From the NCBI GenBank assembly GCA_017539565.1, contig JAFYCS010000104.1, forward strand, positions 1-57,673: a DNA stretch of 57,673 nucleotides, given 5' to 3'. Under the pieces are notes generated by a model. The model searched no databases and was not told the DNA's origin. It saw only the letters and a list, made by a program, of their open reading frames with translations. Both the position numbers and the translations under genes were made by a program. Origin of the DNA: Lachnospiraceae bacterium. GTDB lineage: Bacteria > Bacillota > Clostridia > Lachnospirales > Lachnospiraceae. Position 1 is the first letter of the stretch. The number at the start of each line of letters is the position of its first letter. Positions 7,416-15,689 of the stretch are shown in pieces.

Positions 7416-8486
7416 TCAATCGTTGTTGACCAGGATGCTGCTCAAATGGTCAAAGTCGTAATCCTGCTGCTCTATATTGCAAAAGGTGCCGCTGCCGGAA
7501 GGGGCGGGGCTTAAGCAGGACGATGCGGGACGTGATGCAAAGTTCTTATTAAAACGTGCATTACGGAAATTCTCATCCGCAGTGCGCACCTGGTCCATAT
7601 TGCGTATGCCCTTTTCATTCCAGGAGCTTAAGATGCCCTCGGCATAAGCGGGGCGGTTGGTATCGACGGCTGCTACAGCACGGTTGCATGCCTCTTCGAT
7701 CATATCCATATCAAAGCCGTAGGTGCACAGCCACCTGTTTATGAGCAGCAGCTCCATGGGAGCGGGCTTGCCGCTGCGGCCAAGCAGATACATGATGTTA
7801 GCTACTTTCGCGTCAAACTCCGCCGGGGATTCCATGGCAGAGCTGCGCTTTTCTTTATTTAAGAAAGACTTGGCGTCATCTGCGGTATGGATGCCGCGCT
7901 CCGCCCAGTAGCGGGCTGTATCTTTCATATAATTTATATTGTCTTCACCCTGCTCGATGCTGTATTGCATCAGGTAGTCGATGAGAGCGGGCTCCATTTT
8001 CAGTGCATCATACATATACAGAAGGCCGCTCATCTGATCGGTGCCGACGGGGCGGCCGGTATATTGCTGCAGAGCAGTGATAAGCCAGGAGGTCTCAGGA
8101 GATTTCTTGAACGCCCTGAGTATATCGATGGTGTAATTTACGGTGCCGGGCACTTTGTACTTCACGTCACAGGTGCCGGGCACTTTGTACAAAGGCGCAC
8201 AGTTTTCGCGGGAGGCCCCCATTGCCGTGGCGGTACCGACTGACAGTACCCCCTTCTTCTCCCAATAGTTTAGAGCACGCTCTACGTCCTTTTCCGTATA
8301 ATTAAAATAATCCGCCAGTTCGGACACAGAGGTATCACAGCCTGTGCCTTCCTTGCGCAGGAGATAGAGGTACAGCTTGATCTGTACGTCATTAGCGTCT
8401 TTCATGTAGTTATCTATGAAATCATTAGAGAGCAGAGTGATATTGCTGCTTCCGCCCATATTAAGCCTGATCGTGCTGGTGTCCAT
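7416..8486 (-). CDS. DnaD-domain replication initiation protein carrying an in-frame repeat insertion
   Basis: 356 residues: an N-terminal winged-helix part (about 1-85, KLYLYLLRKEG ... LNYWEKKGVLSV) and a C-terminal DnaB_2/DnaD domain (about 130-245, with YMKDTARYWAERGI). These proteins recruit the helicase loader at origins; the next gene is that loader. Residues about 95-114 are encoded by two tandem copies of the dispersed repeat (8142-8201), giving KVPGT twice at ten-residue spacing. The 60-bp insertion keeps the frame and falls in the linker between domains, so function is probably kept. Start: ATG with AAGAGA ahead. Confidence 0.85.
   Translation of the reverse strand: MDTSTIRLNMGGSSNITLLSNDFIDNYMKDANDVQIKLYLYLLRKEGTGCDTSVSELADYFNYTEKDVERALNYWEKKGVLSVGTATAMGASRENCAPLYKVPGTCDVKYKVPGTVNYTIDILRAFKKSPETSWLITALQQYTGRPVGTDQMSGLLYMYDALKMEPALIDYLMQYSIEQGEDNINYMKDTARYWAERGIHTADDAKSFLNKEKRSSAMESPAEFDAKVANIMYLLGRSGKPAPMELLLINRWLCTYGFDMDMIEEACNRAVAAVDTNRPAYAEGILSSWNEKGIRNMDQVRTADENFRNARFNKNFASRPASSCLSPAPSGSGTFCNIEQQDYDFDHLSSILVNND
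8142..8201 (+). repeat. GTGCCAGGCAC-family repeat, two tandem units inside dnaD
   Basis: Units at 8142-8171 and 8172-8201, each starting GGTGCCGGGCACTTTGTAC on the plus strand. On the coding (minus) strand they are read as twenty codons without a stop. Confidence 0.95.
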
Positions 8487-8556
8487 GTTTATTCTCTTTT
8501 CTTAAAGGGATTGCATAGGAAAGTATAGCACGAAAGGCGTGAAAATCAATAGATGA

Positions 8557-8612
8557 CTGTCCACAAGCCCATGTACAATGGGGCTTTCGGGGCTTGTGGA
8601 TTATGTGGATAA
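8557..8612. promoter_or_regulatory. DnaA-box-like cluster in an inverted repeat between dnaD and murC
   Basis: TGTGGATAA at 8604-8612 is a perfect DnaA box (TTATCCACA on the other strand). TGTGGATTA at 8595-8603 abuts it with one mismatch, and a weaker box, CTGTCCACA, lies at 8557-8565. CCACAAGCCC (8561-8570) and GGGCTTGTGG (8590-8599) form a perfect 10-bp inverted repeat. The site lies directly upstream of the dnaD-dnaC genes, so DnaA could control them. Confidence 0.5.
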
Positions 8613-8679
8613 GGTGTGGGCAAAAGCGATTTTTTGCTCCACGGGCGGGAAAGTTATAACCATAATTTTGTTCACAAAT

Positions 8680-10056
8680 TTATTTTCCCAGAAGCTTCTC
8701 GCCGATGCGGTAAACGTCGCCGGCACCCATGGTGAGGATCATATCACCGCTCTCGCAATTAAGCAGAAGATAGGTCTCCGCGTCGTCAAAATACTTAAAA
8801 TACTGAGCTTTTACGCCCTTTTCGAGTAAGAGCTTTAAAAGATCCTCTGAGGAGATGCCGATGGTGTTCTTCTCACGGGCTGCATAGATGTCTAAGAGCA
8901 GCACCTCATCCGCAGCGGAAAGGGCATCGGCGAATTCATGCAGAAATGCTTTGGTTCGGGTATAGGTATGAGGCTGGAAGACCAGGAAGAGCTTCTTATG
9001 AGGATAGTTCTTGGCGGCCGCCAGGGTGGTTGCTATCTCGGTGGGGTGGTGCGCGTAATCATCCATTATGGTGATTCCGTGCAGATCGCCTTTTTTCTCA
9101 AAGCGGCGGTCAGTACCGGTGAAAGCCGCCAGAGCTTCAAGCATAACGGCACGGTCAACACCCAGCCGCTCGCAGAGCGCTATGGCCGCCAGGGAATTAT
9201 ATACATTATGAATACCCACGACGCCCAGGGTTACTTCGAACTTATCGTCACCGTGGCAGCAGGTATAGCGTCCGCGGCCAAGCTCGTCGAAGGTTACGTC
9301 TGCGGGATAGTAGTCGCAGTCCGGGGAAGGACCGTACTTCACTACGGGGCACTTTACGCCGGCGGTCAGGGCCGGGATATCATCGATAGTGCCGTTGATT
9401 ATCAGGCAGCCGTCATCCGGCAGAAGCTCCATAAACTTCTTAAATGAAGCGCGGATGTCCTCTATATCTTTAAAGAAATCCAGGTGGTCTTCTTCTATAT
9501 TCAATATGATCTCCATGCGGGGGAAGAAGGAGAGGAAGCTGTTGGTGTATTCGCAGGCTTCTGCCACGAAGTACTCCCCGCCGCCTATGCGCAGGTTGCC
9601 GCCGATGCTCTTGAGCATCCCGCCCACAGTAACGGTGGGATCCAGCGATGCATGCATCAGTATCTCCGATACCATGGAGCTGGTGGTGGTCTTGCCGTGT
9701 GTGCCAGCTATATTGATGGGCATTTTGTAATTTTTCATAAGCTGGCCCAGCAGCTGCGCACGGGAGAGCTCCGGTATGCCCCTGCGGCGGACTTCACAGA
9801 TTTCAGGATTGTCGTCGGAGATGGCCGCAGTGTAAACTGCCAGATCGATACTGTCATTTATATTTTCCGCCACCTGGCCGATGGCGATCTGCGCGCCAAG
9901 GGATCGCAGCTCGTCGATAAGTTCGGACTCTTTCATGTCGGAGCCGCTGACGGTGAAACCTTCGCTCATCAGTATGCGGGCCAGGCCGCTCATGCTTATC
10001 CCGCCTATGCCAAGGAAATGCACGTGTACGGGGGTGGTGAAATCTATATTATACAT
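8680..10056 (-). CDS. murC: UDP-N-acetylmuramate--L-alanine ligase
   Basis: 458 residues, full length. It adds L-alanine to UDP-MurNAc, the first peptide step of peptidoglycan synthesis, using ATP in the cytoplasm. The N-terminal Rossmann part has HFLGIGGISMSGLA (13-26), the ATP loop AGTHGKTTTSSM is at 117-128, and the C-terminal Mur ligase domain contains DDYAHHPTEI. GGAGG ten bases before the ATG supports the start. It heads a minus-strand run towards dnaD, but a 190-bp gap with DnaA boxes separates them. Confidence 0.95.
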   Translation of the reverse strand: MYNIDFTTPVHVHFLGIGGISMSGLARILMSEGFTVSGSDMKESELIDELRSLGAQIAIGQVAENINDSIDLAVYTAAISDDNPEICEVRRRGIPELSRAQLLGQLMKNYKMPINIAGTHGKTTTSSMVSEILMHASLDPTVTVGGMLKSIGGNLRIGGGEYFVAEACEYTNSFLSFFPRMEIILNIEEDHLDFFKDIEDIRASFKKFMELLPDDGCLIINGTIDDIPALTAGVKCPVVKYGPSPDCDYYPADVTFDELGRGRYTCCHGDDKFEVTLGVVGIHNVYNSLAAIALCERLGVDRAVMLEALAAFTGTDRRFEKKGDLHGITIMDDYAHHPTEIATTLAAAKNYPHKKLFLVFQPHTYTRTKAFLHEFADALSAADEVLLLDIYAAREKNTIGISSEDLLKLLLEKGVKAQYFKYFDDAETYLLLNCESGDMILTMGAGDVYRIGEKLLGK

Positions 10057-10110
10057 AGGTATGTTCCTCCGGTTGGGTTATGCAGACATTATACCACATT
10101 ATGTCAACCC

Positions 10111-10140
10111 TGTGCGTTCTTGTACAAAGTGCCTGGCACC
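10111..10140 (-). repeat. GTGCCAGGCAC-family repeat, single inverted unit
   Basis: One 30-nt unit ending GTACAAAGTGCCTGGCACC (10122-10140), in the divergent gap between murC and glgC. Confidence 0.9.
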
Positions 10141-10200
10141 AAAGGGACCTCCATTTATTAAAAATTCCTATAAATTCCCATTCCCATAGATAAAATTTTG

Positions 10201-10209
10201 TGCTATAAT
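10201..10209 (+). promoter_or_regulatory. Extended -10 element of the glgC promoter
   Basis: TGCTATAAT, a TG-N-TATAAT extended -10 box. A weak -35 (TTCCCA, 10181-10186) sits 17 bp upstream. Transcription would start about 45 bases before the glgC ATG. Confidence 0.6.
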
Positions 10210-10260
10210 ACCTATCAGGGTTACAAATATACAAAAAATACAAGCATAGAGGTGATTTTT

Positions 10261-11529
10261 ATGGTAAAAAAAGAAATGATAGCCATGCTGTTGGCCGGAG
10301 GCCAGGGCAGCAGGTTGGGAGTGCTGACCAGAAAAGTCGCAAAGCCCGCAGTTTCTTTCGGCGGAAAATACCGTATCATCGATTTCCCCTTGAGTAACTG
10401 TATTGATTCCGGCGTGGATACGGTGGGTGTGCTGACACAGTATCAGCCGCTGCGCCTCAATACCCACATCGGCATAGGCATTCCCTGGGATCTGGACAGG
10501 AATGTGGGTGGCGTCACGGTACTGCCTCCTTATGAAAAGAGTACCAACAGCGAATGGTACACCGGTACGGCCAACGCCATCTACCAGAACCTGGATTACA
10601 TGGAGAGTTTCAATCCCGATTACGTGCTGATCCTTTCCGGTGACCATATCTACAAGATGGATTACGAGGTCATGCTGGACTTTCACAAAGCCAACGGAGC
10701 AGAGGTTACACTGGCCGTTATGCCGGTGCCCATCGAGGAAGCGAAGCGCTTCGGTATCGTCATCACCGACGAGAACCGCAAGATCGTGGACTTTGAGGAG
10801 AAGCCGGAGAAGCCCCGCAGCAACCTGGCAAGCATGGGTATCTACATCTTCAATTGGAAGACCCTTAAGGAAGCCCTGATCGCAAAGGCTGATCAGCCCG
10901 CGCTCGACTTCGGCAAGCACGTGATCCCGTACTGCCATCAGAACCAGTCACCGATCTATGCATATGAATATAACGGTTACTGGAAGGACGTAGGAACGCT
11001 CCATTCATATTGGGAAGCCAATATGGAGCTTATCGATATCGTACCGGAGTTTAATCTCTACGAGGAATATTGGAAGATATACACCAAGTCCGATACCCTC
11101 ACTCCGCAGTACATCTCTTCCGACGGCGTGGTGGAGCGCAGCCTTATAGGTGAGGGCGCCACTGTATGCGGCGAGGTATATTCTTCTATCATCGGCTGCA
11201 ACGTCGAGATAGGAAAGGGCACGGTGATCCGTGACTCCATCATCATGAATGACACTGTGATCGGCGAGAACTGCGAGATCAACAAGACTATCATCGCAGA
11301 GAACGCGATCATCAAGGACGGTGTAAAGACCGGCATCGGCGAAGAGGTGGAGAACGAAAAGGATCCCAGGATCTATAACCACGGCCTGGTGTGCATAGGC
11401 GAGCATACCGAGGTCCCCGCAGGCGTGACCATAGGAAAGAATACCGTTATCTTCGGCAAGACCACTGTCGAAGATTATCCGGATAAGACCCTTGCAGGCG
11501 GTAAATCTCTGATAAAGGAGGGCAACTGA
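10261..11529 (+). CDS. glgC: Glucose-1-phosphate adenylyltransferase, catalytic subunit
   Basis: 422 residues from the ATG at 10261, chosen because GAGGTG lies just upstream and the family begins near [14 protein letters not shown]; a longer reading from 10198 adds an unrelated leader. It makes ADP-glucose from glucose 1-phosphate and ATP, the committed step of glycogen synthesis. [10 protein letters not shown] (11-20) is the nucleotide site, [20 protein letters not shown] the activator and substrate region, and a left-handed beta-helix of hexapeptide repeats forms the C-terminus. It is one base from glgD, with which it forms the Firmicute GlgCD enzyme. Confidence 0.95.
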   Translation: MVKKEMIAMLLAGGQGSRLGVLTRKVAKPAVSFGGKYRIIDFPLSNCIDSGVDTVGVLTQYQPLRLNTHIGIGIPWDLDRNVGGVTVLPPYEKSTNSEWYTGTANAIYQNLDYMESFNPDYVLILSGDHIYKMDYEVMLDFHKANGAEVTLAVMPVPIEEAKRFGIVITDENRKIVDFEEKPEKPRSNLASMGIYIFNWKTLKEALIAKADQPALDFGKHVIPYCHQNQSPIYAYEYNGYWKDVGTLHSYWEANMELIDIVPEFNLYEEYWKIYTKSDTLTPQYISSDGVVERSLIGEGATVCGEVYSSIIGCNVEIGKGTVIRDSIIMNDTVIGENCEINKTIIAENAIIKDGVKTGIGEEVENEKDPRIYNHGLVCIGEHTEVPAGVTIGKNTVIFGKTTVEDYPDKTLAGGKSLIKEGN

Positions 11530-11530
11530 T

Positions 11531-12655
11531 ATGAGAGCAATGGGAATAATCCTTGCCGGCGGCGGTATGAAGAACAGCAGGATGGGCGAACTGGCCAGCC
11601 GCCGTGCAGTAGCGGCGATGCCCGTGGCAGGCAGCTATAGGAGCATCGATTTCGCACTCAGCAACATGACCAATTCGCATATACAGAAGGTGGCGGTCCT
11701 GACCCAGGACAATGCAAGGAGTCTTAATGAGCATCTGAGCTCCTCCAAGTGGTGGGATTTCGGCCGCAAGCAGGGCGGAATGTACGTATTTACGCCTACC
11801 CGTACCATGGAAAACAGCGACTGGTACAGGGGCACCGCGGACTCCATAGCGCAGAACCTGGAGTTCATCAAAGACAGCCACGAGCCCTACGTAGTAATAG
11901 CTTCCGGCGACTGTGTTTACAAGATGGACTACAACAAAGTCCTAGAATATCATATTGACAAAAAGGCAGATATTACGGTAGTATGTAAGGAAGTGGGCAA
12001 TAGTGTGAACGTTGAGCGCTTTGGCTGTGTGAAGACTGACATGGACGGACGTATCACGGAGTTCGAAGAGAAGCCTGTAAAGGCCAGCTCGAACACTATT
12101 TCATGTGGCATTTATATCATCAGACGCCGTCAGCTGGTGGAGATGATAGAAAAGGCAGCCCAGGAGAACCGCTATGATTTTGTTAACGACATCCTCATTC
12201 GTTACAAGGACATAAAGCGGATCTATGCATACAAGATGACGGATTATTGGAAAAACATATCCACGATAAAGGACTACTTTGATACAAACATGGATTTCCT
12301 TAATCCCGATATCCGTAAGTACTTTTTCAAAACATATCCGGATATCTACTCAAAGATAGATGATCTGCCTCCTGCTAAGTATAACGTGGGGGTGAGTGTG
12401 AAAAACAGCTTGGTTGCGAGCGGTAGCATCATCAACGGCACCGTGGAGGATTCCGTCATTTTCAAGAAGGTATTTGTGGGGAACAACTGTACGATCAAAA
12501 ATTCCATAATTTTAAACGATGTCTATATCGGCGACAATACTTACATTGAGAACTGCATCGTGGAAGCCCGCGGAACAATACGCGCCAATTCTTCGCATAA
12601 GGGAGAGGACGGGATAAAGATCGTAGTGGAAAAAAATGAAAGGTATGTGATCTGA
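11531..12655 (+). CDS. glgD: GlgD, regulatory or non-canonical subunit of ADP-glucose pyrophosphorylase
   Basis: 374 residues, homologous to GlgC but with the nucleotide loop changed (LAGGGMKNSRMGELASRR instead of the canonical GGQGSRL pattern), as is usual for GlgD, which modulates GlgC rather than catalysing on its own. The fold continues with SIDFALSNM, VIASGDCVYKMDY and a C-terminal hexapeptide helix. AAAGGAGG lies in the end of glgC, so the pair is co-translated. Cytoplasmic. Confidence 0.95.
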   Translation: MRAMGIILAGGGMKNSRMGELASRRAVAAMPVAGSYRSIDFALSNMTNSHIQKVAVLTQDNARSLNEHLSSSKWWDFGRKQGGMYVFTPTRTMENSDWYRGTADSIAQNLEFIKDSHEPYVVIASGDCVYKMDYNKVLEYHIDKKADITVVCKEVGNSVNVERFGCVKTDMDGRITEFEEKPVKASSNTISCGIYIIRRRQLVEMIEKAAQENRYDFVNDILIRYKDIKRIYAYKMTDYWKNISTIKDYFDTNMDFLNPDIRKYFFKTYPDIYSKIDDLPPAKYNVGVSVKNSLVASGSIINGTVEDSVIFKKVFVGNNCTIKNSIILNDVYIGDNTYIENCIVEARGTIRANSSHKGEDGIKIVVEKNERYVI

Positions 12656-12719
12656 CAGTCGAATCTAAACCAGGGTCAGCCATTGGGGGGCCGGCCTTAA
12701 GGAAAGGAGATTTGGAAAC

Positions 12720-12980
12720 ATGACCATCACAGACGTACGAGTCCGTAAAGTGGACAAGGAAGGCAAGCTGAAGGCTGTTGTTTCCGTCACGATTGAAGAC
12801 TGCTTTGTGATACACGACATCAAGGTAATCGAGGGCGATCACGGTCTGTTTATTGCCATGCCAAGCAGAAAGGCACAGGATGGGACTTATAAGGACATAG
12901 CCCATCCCATCAATTCTCAGACCAGAGATGAGCTGCAGCAAAGGATACTCAGGGCGTACGAGGAAATGCCTCAGGAGTGA
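12720..12980 (+). CDS. spoVG: SpoVG family RNA/DNA-binding regulator
   Basis: 86 residues with the SpoVG signature ([21 protein letters not shown] near residues 42-51, [15 protein letters not shown] near 59-73). SpoVG proteins bind nucleic acid and affect septation, sporulation and virulence genes in Firmicutes. GGAAAGGAG precedes the start. It lies 64 bp after glgD and is followed by a strong terminator, so it ends that transcript. Confidence 0.95.
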   Translation: MTITDVRVRKVDKEGKLKAVVSVTIEDCFVIHDIKVIEGDHGLFIAMPSRKAQDGTYKDIAHPINSQTRDELQQRILRAYEEMPQE

Positions 12981-12997
12981 TCCGGGAAAGAAACTTA

Positions 12998-13036
12998 AAG
13001 GACCTGTCAAAGAGGGGGTGACAGGTCCTTTTTTGT
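12998..13036 (+). terminator. Rho-independent terminator after spoVG
   Basis: Twelve-bp perfect stem AAGGACCTGTCA (12998-13009) / TGACAGGTCCTT (13019-13030) followed by TTTTT. Confidence 0.9.
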
Positions 13037-13480
13037 GCTTGCATTATGTATACCCCTGTGCTATCATTACGGCTGAATGGGTATATTATGCCTGTTTATA
13101 CCATGTGCATCCCGGATAATACCGGTGTGGCACGTACCCCCCAACCCTTCGGAAATATCAGGCGGCATGCATTTCCGCAACATGATGAAGGACATGCTCC
13201 GCTTTTACGAATGCGTGACAGCAGACTAGCCATCCCACAGGGGATGTAATATGCACAGTCGTTATAGCAGGACATGTGACGGTGTTATAATGGTGACTGC
13301 TTCAGGCCCTGACTGCGGTACTTTTTGTCCGGTGCGATAGCAGCGGAAAGATCCGGCTTAAAGGTGCCGGGCGTTGATGATAATGAGATGCCCGGGAAGA
13401 AGAGCAGATAAGGCGTTATTACGGCGGTTATGGGGAAGAGATTACGGTAAGAAGGGGAAGAAGAAAGGGAGCAACAGTGT
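13037..13480 (+). other. 444-bp gene-free stretch, possible long leader of the glycosylphosphotransferase gene
   Basis: No convincing gene. Two candidate promoters are visible: TTGCAT (13039-13044) with TATCAT (13062-13067), spacer 17, and a TATAAT at 13286-13291 with a poor -35. A small hairpin CATCCC/GGGATG sits at 13231-13246. A fragment GGTGCCGGGC near 13363-13372 may be a decayed dispersed repeat. If the first promoter is used the leader is about 400 nt. No known riboswitch class was recognised. Confidence 0.4.
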
Positions 13481-15037
13481 ATGTACCGAAAGAGCTCTCA
13501 AGGCTGGCTTAAGCATCTGGACTTCATCATCCTGGATGAGGTGGCGCTTCAGCTGGCTTTTATCATAGCTTTTATCATACGCCATGACTGGGGTAATCCA
13601 TACCTGGCCAGACCCTATCTGAATCTGGCTATAGCTTTTGCTGTAACAGACTTCCTGGCATCCGCACTTTTTAACACCATGCACGGCGTGATACGCCGCG
13701 GTTTTTATGTTGAGGCAGCCTCCACTTTCAAGCAGGTAGTGCTGGTACTGGCAGGCATGTCCATATATATGTTCAGCTCGCAGAGCGGTGAGGTATACAG
13801 CCGTGTTACGGTGTATCTTACGGCTCTTTTTCATTTCTTTATAGGCTATACCATACGTATCTGCTGGAAGCCGGTTGCCCGCAATATGGGCCGCGGCAAG
13901 GATATCAGTAACATGATACTGGTGGCGGAAGAGGCCAAGGCTATAGAGGTGATAAAGAGGGCTAAGGAGGCCGGGGAGCATATATACAACGGTCTGGTAC
14001 TTACGGACCGCAATGCCGTGGGTGAAGAAATAGAGGGCATAAGAGTGGTGGCTGATCTGGATAATGCAGCGGACTACATCTGCCGTGAATGGGTGGATGA
14101 GGTGTTCATCTATCCTACACAGCTGACGGATATAGATATGCAGGATGATGCCGGTGTACCCCGCAGTGTTGAGGGGTTTATAGCTGATGACTTTGAGACT
14201 TTCAGCCGCAAGGACTATAAGGAAGGGAAGCTCACCGATCACGGCGGCACGGGGTTGTCACTGTTTATAGAGCAGTGCAGGCAGATGGCCATAACCATGC
14301 ATATACGCCTGCCTATAGCCAATATAGGCGAGCAGAGTTTTATAGAGCGCGTAGGCGGAATAAGGGTGCTCACTACAGCGTATAACTACGCATCCCCGAT
14401 GCAGCTTACCATGAAGCGCATACTGGATGTGATAGGTGGTCTGACAGGCTGTATACTGACACTTTTTGTTATGCTGATACTGGGGCCGGCGATAAAGAAG
14501 GAATCACCGGGGCCGCTGCTGTTCAAACAGGTGAGGATAGGAAAGAACGGCAAGCGCTTTACCTGTTATAAGATACGCTCCATGTACCTGGATGCAGAGG
14601 AGCGTAAGAAGGAACTGATGGAACAGAACCGCGTTGCAGACGGCATGATGTTCAAGATGGACTTCGACCCCCGCATAATCGGTAATAAGATAGTTGATGG
14701 CAAGCAGGTGACGGGTATAGGGGAGTTTATCCGCAGCCACAGCCTGGATGAGTTTCCCCAGTTTTTTAACGTACTTATGGGCCAGATGAGTCTTGTGGGT
14801 ACACGTCCTCCAACGGTGGATGAGTGGGAGAAGTATAAATACCATCATCGTGCCAGACTGGCTGTTAAACCCGGCATTACAGGTATGTGGCAGGTGAGCG
14901 GCCGCAGCAGCATCACCGATTTTGAAGAGGTGGTAAGGCTGGATACAGAGTATATTCAGAACTGGAGCATTGGACTGGATATAAGGATACTCATTAAGAC
15001 TATAGGTGTGGTGCTTAAAAAGGATGGTGCGATGTAG
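13481..15037 (+). CDS. Polyprenyl glycosylphosphotransferase starting exopolysaccharide synthesis (WbaP/WcaJ type)
   Basis: 518 residues. The N-terminal third has about four to five membrane segments (to roughly residue 125), a nucleotide-sugar-like middle domain follows, and the C-terminal bacterial sugar transferase domain (about 305-518) shows KRILDVIGG, PGPLLFKQVRIGKNGK, RSHSLDEFPQF, GTRPPTVDEWEKY and KPGITGMWQVSGRSSI. It transfers a sugar phosphate from a UDP-sugar to undecaprenyl phosphate in the membrane, the first step of a surface polysaccharide. GGGAG precedes the start. It stands alone; the GDP-mannose genes at 24-29 kb may feed the same polymer. Confidence 0.9.
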   Translation: MYRKSSQGWLKHLDFIILDEVALQLAFIIAFIIRHDWGNPYLARPYLNLAIAFAVTDFLASALFNTMHGVIRRGFYVEAASTFKQVVLVLAGMSIYMFSSQSGEVYSRVTVYLTALFHFFIGYTIRICWKPVARNMGRGKDISNMILVAEEAKAIEVIKRAKEAGEHIYNGLVLTDRNAVGEEIEGIRVVADLDNAADYICREWVDEVFIYPTQLTDIDMQDDAGVPRSVEGFIADDFETFSRKDYKEGKLTDHGGTGLSLFIEQCRQMAITMHIRLPIANIGEQSFIERVGGIRVLTTAYNYASPMQLTMKRILDVIGGLTGCILTLFVMLILGPAIKKESPGPLLFKQVRIGKNGKRFTCYKIRSMYLDAEERKKELMEQNRVADGMMFKMDFDPRIIGNKIVDGKQVTGIGEFIRSHSLDEFPQFFNVLMGQMSLVGTRPPTVDEWEKYKYHHRARLAVKPGITGMWQVSGRSSITDFEEVVRLDTEYIQNWSIGLDIRILIKTIGVVLKKDGAM

Positions 15038-15048
15038 GAAGCTCCTTT

Positions 15049-15111
15049 GGTGCCAGGCACTTTGTACAAGAGCGCACAAAATGTGCGCTCTTGTACAAAG
15101 TGCCTGGCACC
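15049..15111 (+). repeat. GTGCCAGGCAC-family 63-bp perfect palindrome
   Basis: Two 30-nt units in inverted orientation around AAA, with arms identical over all 30 bases. It starts 11 bp after the stop of the glycosylphosphotransferase gene. Confidence 0.95.
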
Positions 15112-15126
15112 CTTAATAGTATTTGT

Positions 15127-15134
15127 GATATAAT
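15127..15134 (+). promoter_or_regulatory. -10 element of the 15142 gene
   Basis: TATAAT at 15129-15134; GA precedes it and a TG lies just upstream (TGTGATATAAT). No good -35 exists apart from bases in the end of the palindrome (TGGCAC, 15105-15110, spacer 18). Confidence 0.4.
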
Positions 15135-15141
15135 CTCAAGT

Positions 15142-15591
15142 ATGAGTATATTATCATTTGTAAAACCGAGGATTAATACAGGAATGCTGCGGTCATTCAT
15201 CTTCAGTCCGGGATACTGCGATATGCGCGGAGCTCTCCACAGAGAAGAATTAAGCATGAATGAAAAAGGAGAGTGGATAATAACATGCGTCGACCGTGAA
15301 GATTGCAATGATCCGCTTACCCGAACGGTCTATCCCGTATCGATTGAAGCGTTTGAGCGCTTTGAAACCTTTATAAAAGAGAACAATATTGCTGACCTTT
15401 CAAAGAGAAAGCAGAGCATTGAATTTGCAACCGATTACTCCCCCTGGTACTACAATATAACCTTCGATTTGTCTTCACCCGGCGGCTCAGCATGTGAAAA
15501 CATTGAAATCTCAGAATTCCGGATGTATACAGATCAGGACCGTGAACTGCTTAAGGAGCTTAAACAACAGTTTAAAGCACTTAAGGAATGA
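15142..15591 (+). CDS. Hypothetical protein
   Basis: About 149 residues from the ATG at 15142; the start is unsure because no clear ribosome site precedes it, and ATGs at 15184 or 15256 are alternatives. A reading from 15091 would begin inside the palindrome and is rejected. The protein is soluble, with no signal peptide or membrane segment, many acidic and aromatic residues (DREDCNDP, DYSPWYYNITFDLSS) and a Lys-rich helical end. I do not recognise a family. It is squeezed between two 63-bp palindromes. Confidence 0.6.
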   Translation: MSILSFVKPRINTGMLRSFIFSPGYCDMRGALHREELSMNEKGEWIITCVDREDCNDPLTRTVYPVSIEAFERFETFIKENNIADLSKRKQSIEFATDYSPWYYNITFDLSSPGGSACENIEISEFRMYTDQDRELLKELKQQFKALKE

Positions 15592-15598
15592 GAATATG

Positions 15599-15661
15599 GG
15601 TGCCAGGCACTTTGTACAAGAACGCACAAAATGTGCACTCTTGTACAAAGTGCCTGGCACC
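15599..15661 (+). repeat. GTGCCAGGCAC-family 63-bp near-perfect palindrome
   Basis: Two inverted 30-nt units around AAA with two mismatches between arms (AACGCACA against TGTGCACT). It starts seven bp after the stop of the 15142 gene. Confidence 0.95.
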
Positions 15662-15689
15662 TATCACAATAATCGGAGATCAGTAGCAA

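Noticed and set aside
9484-10161. Long plus-strand open frame opposite murC (225 aa), and similar long frames opposite other genes (10168-10938 minus, 13442-14242 minus, 22641-23405 minus)
   Set aside because: Each lies opposite a clearly recognised gene, has no ribosome site or family pattern, and follows the codon bias shadow of that gene.
13083-13230. Open frame ending FRNMMKDMLRFYECVTAD in the gene-free stretch
   Set aside because: No start with a ribosome site and no recognised family; the upstream part is not protein-like.
13037-13480. c-di-GMP riboswitch before the glycosylphosphotransferase gene
   Set aside because: The conserved GEMM core sequences were not found.
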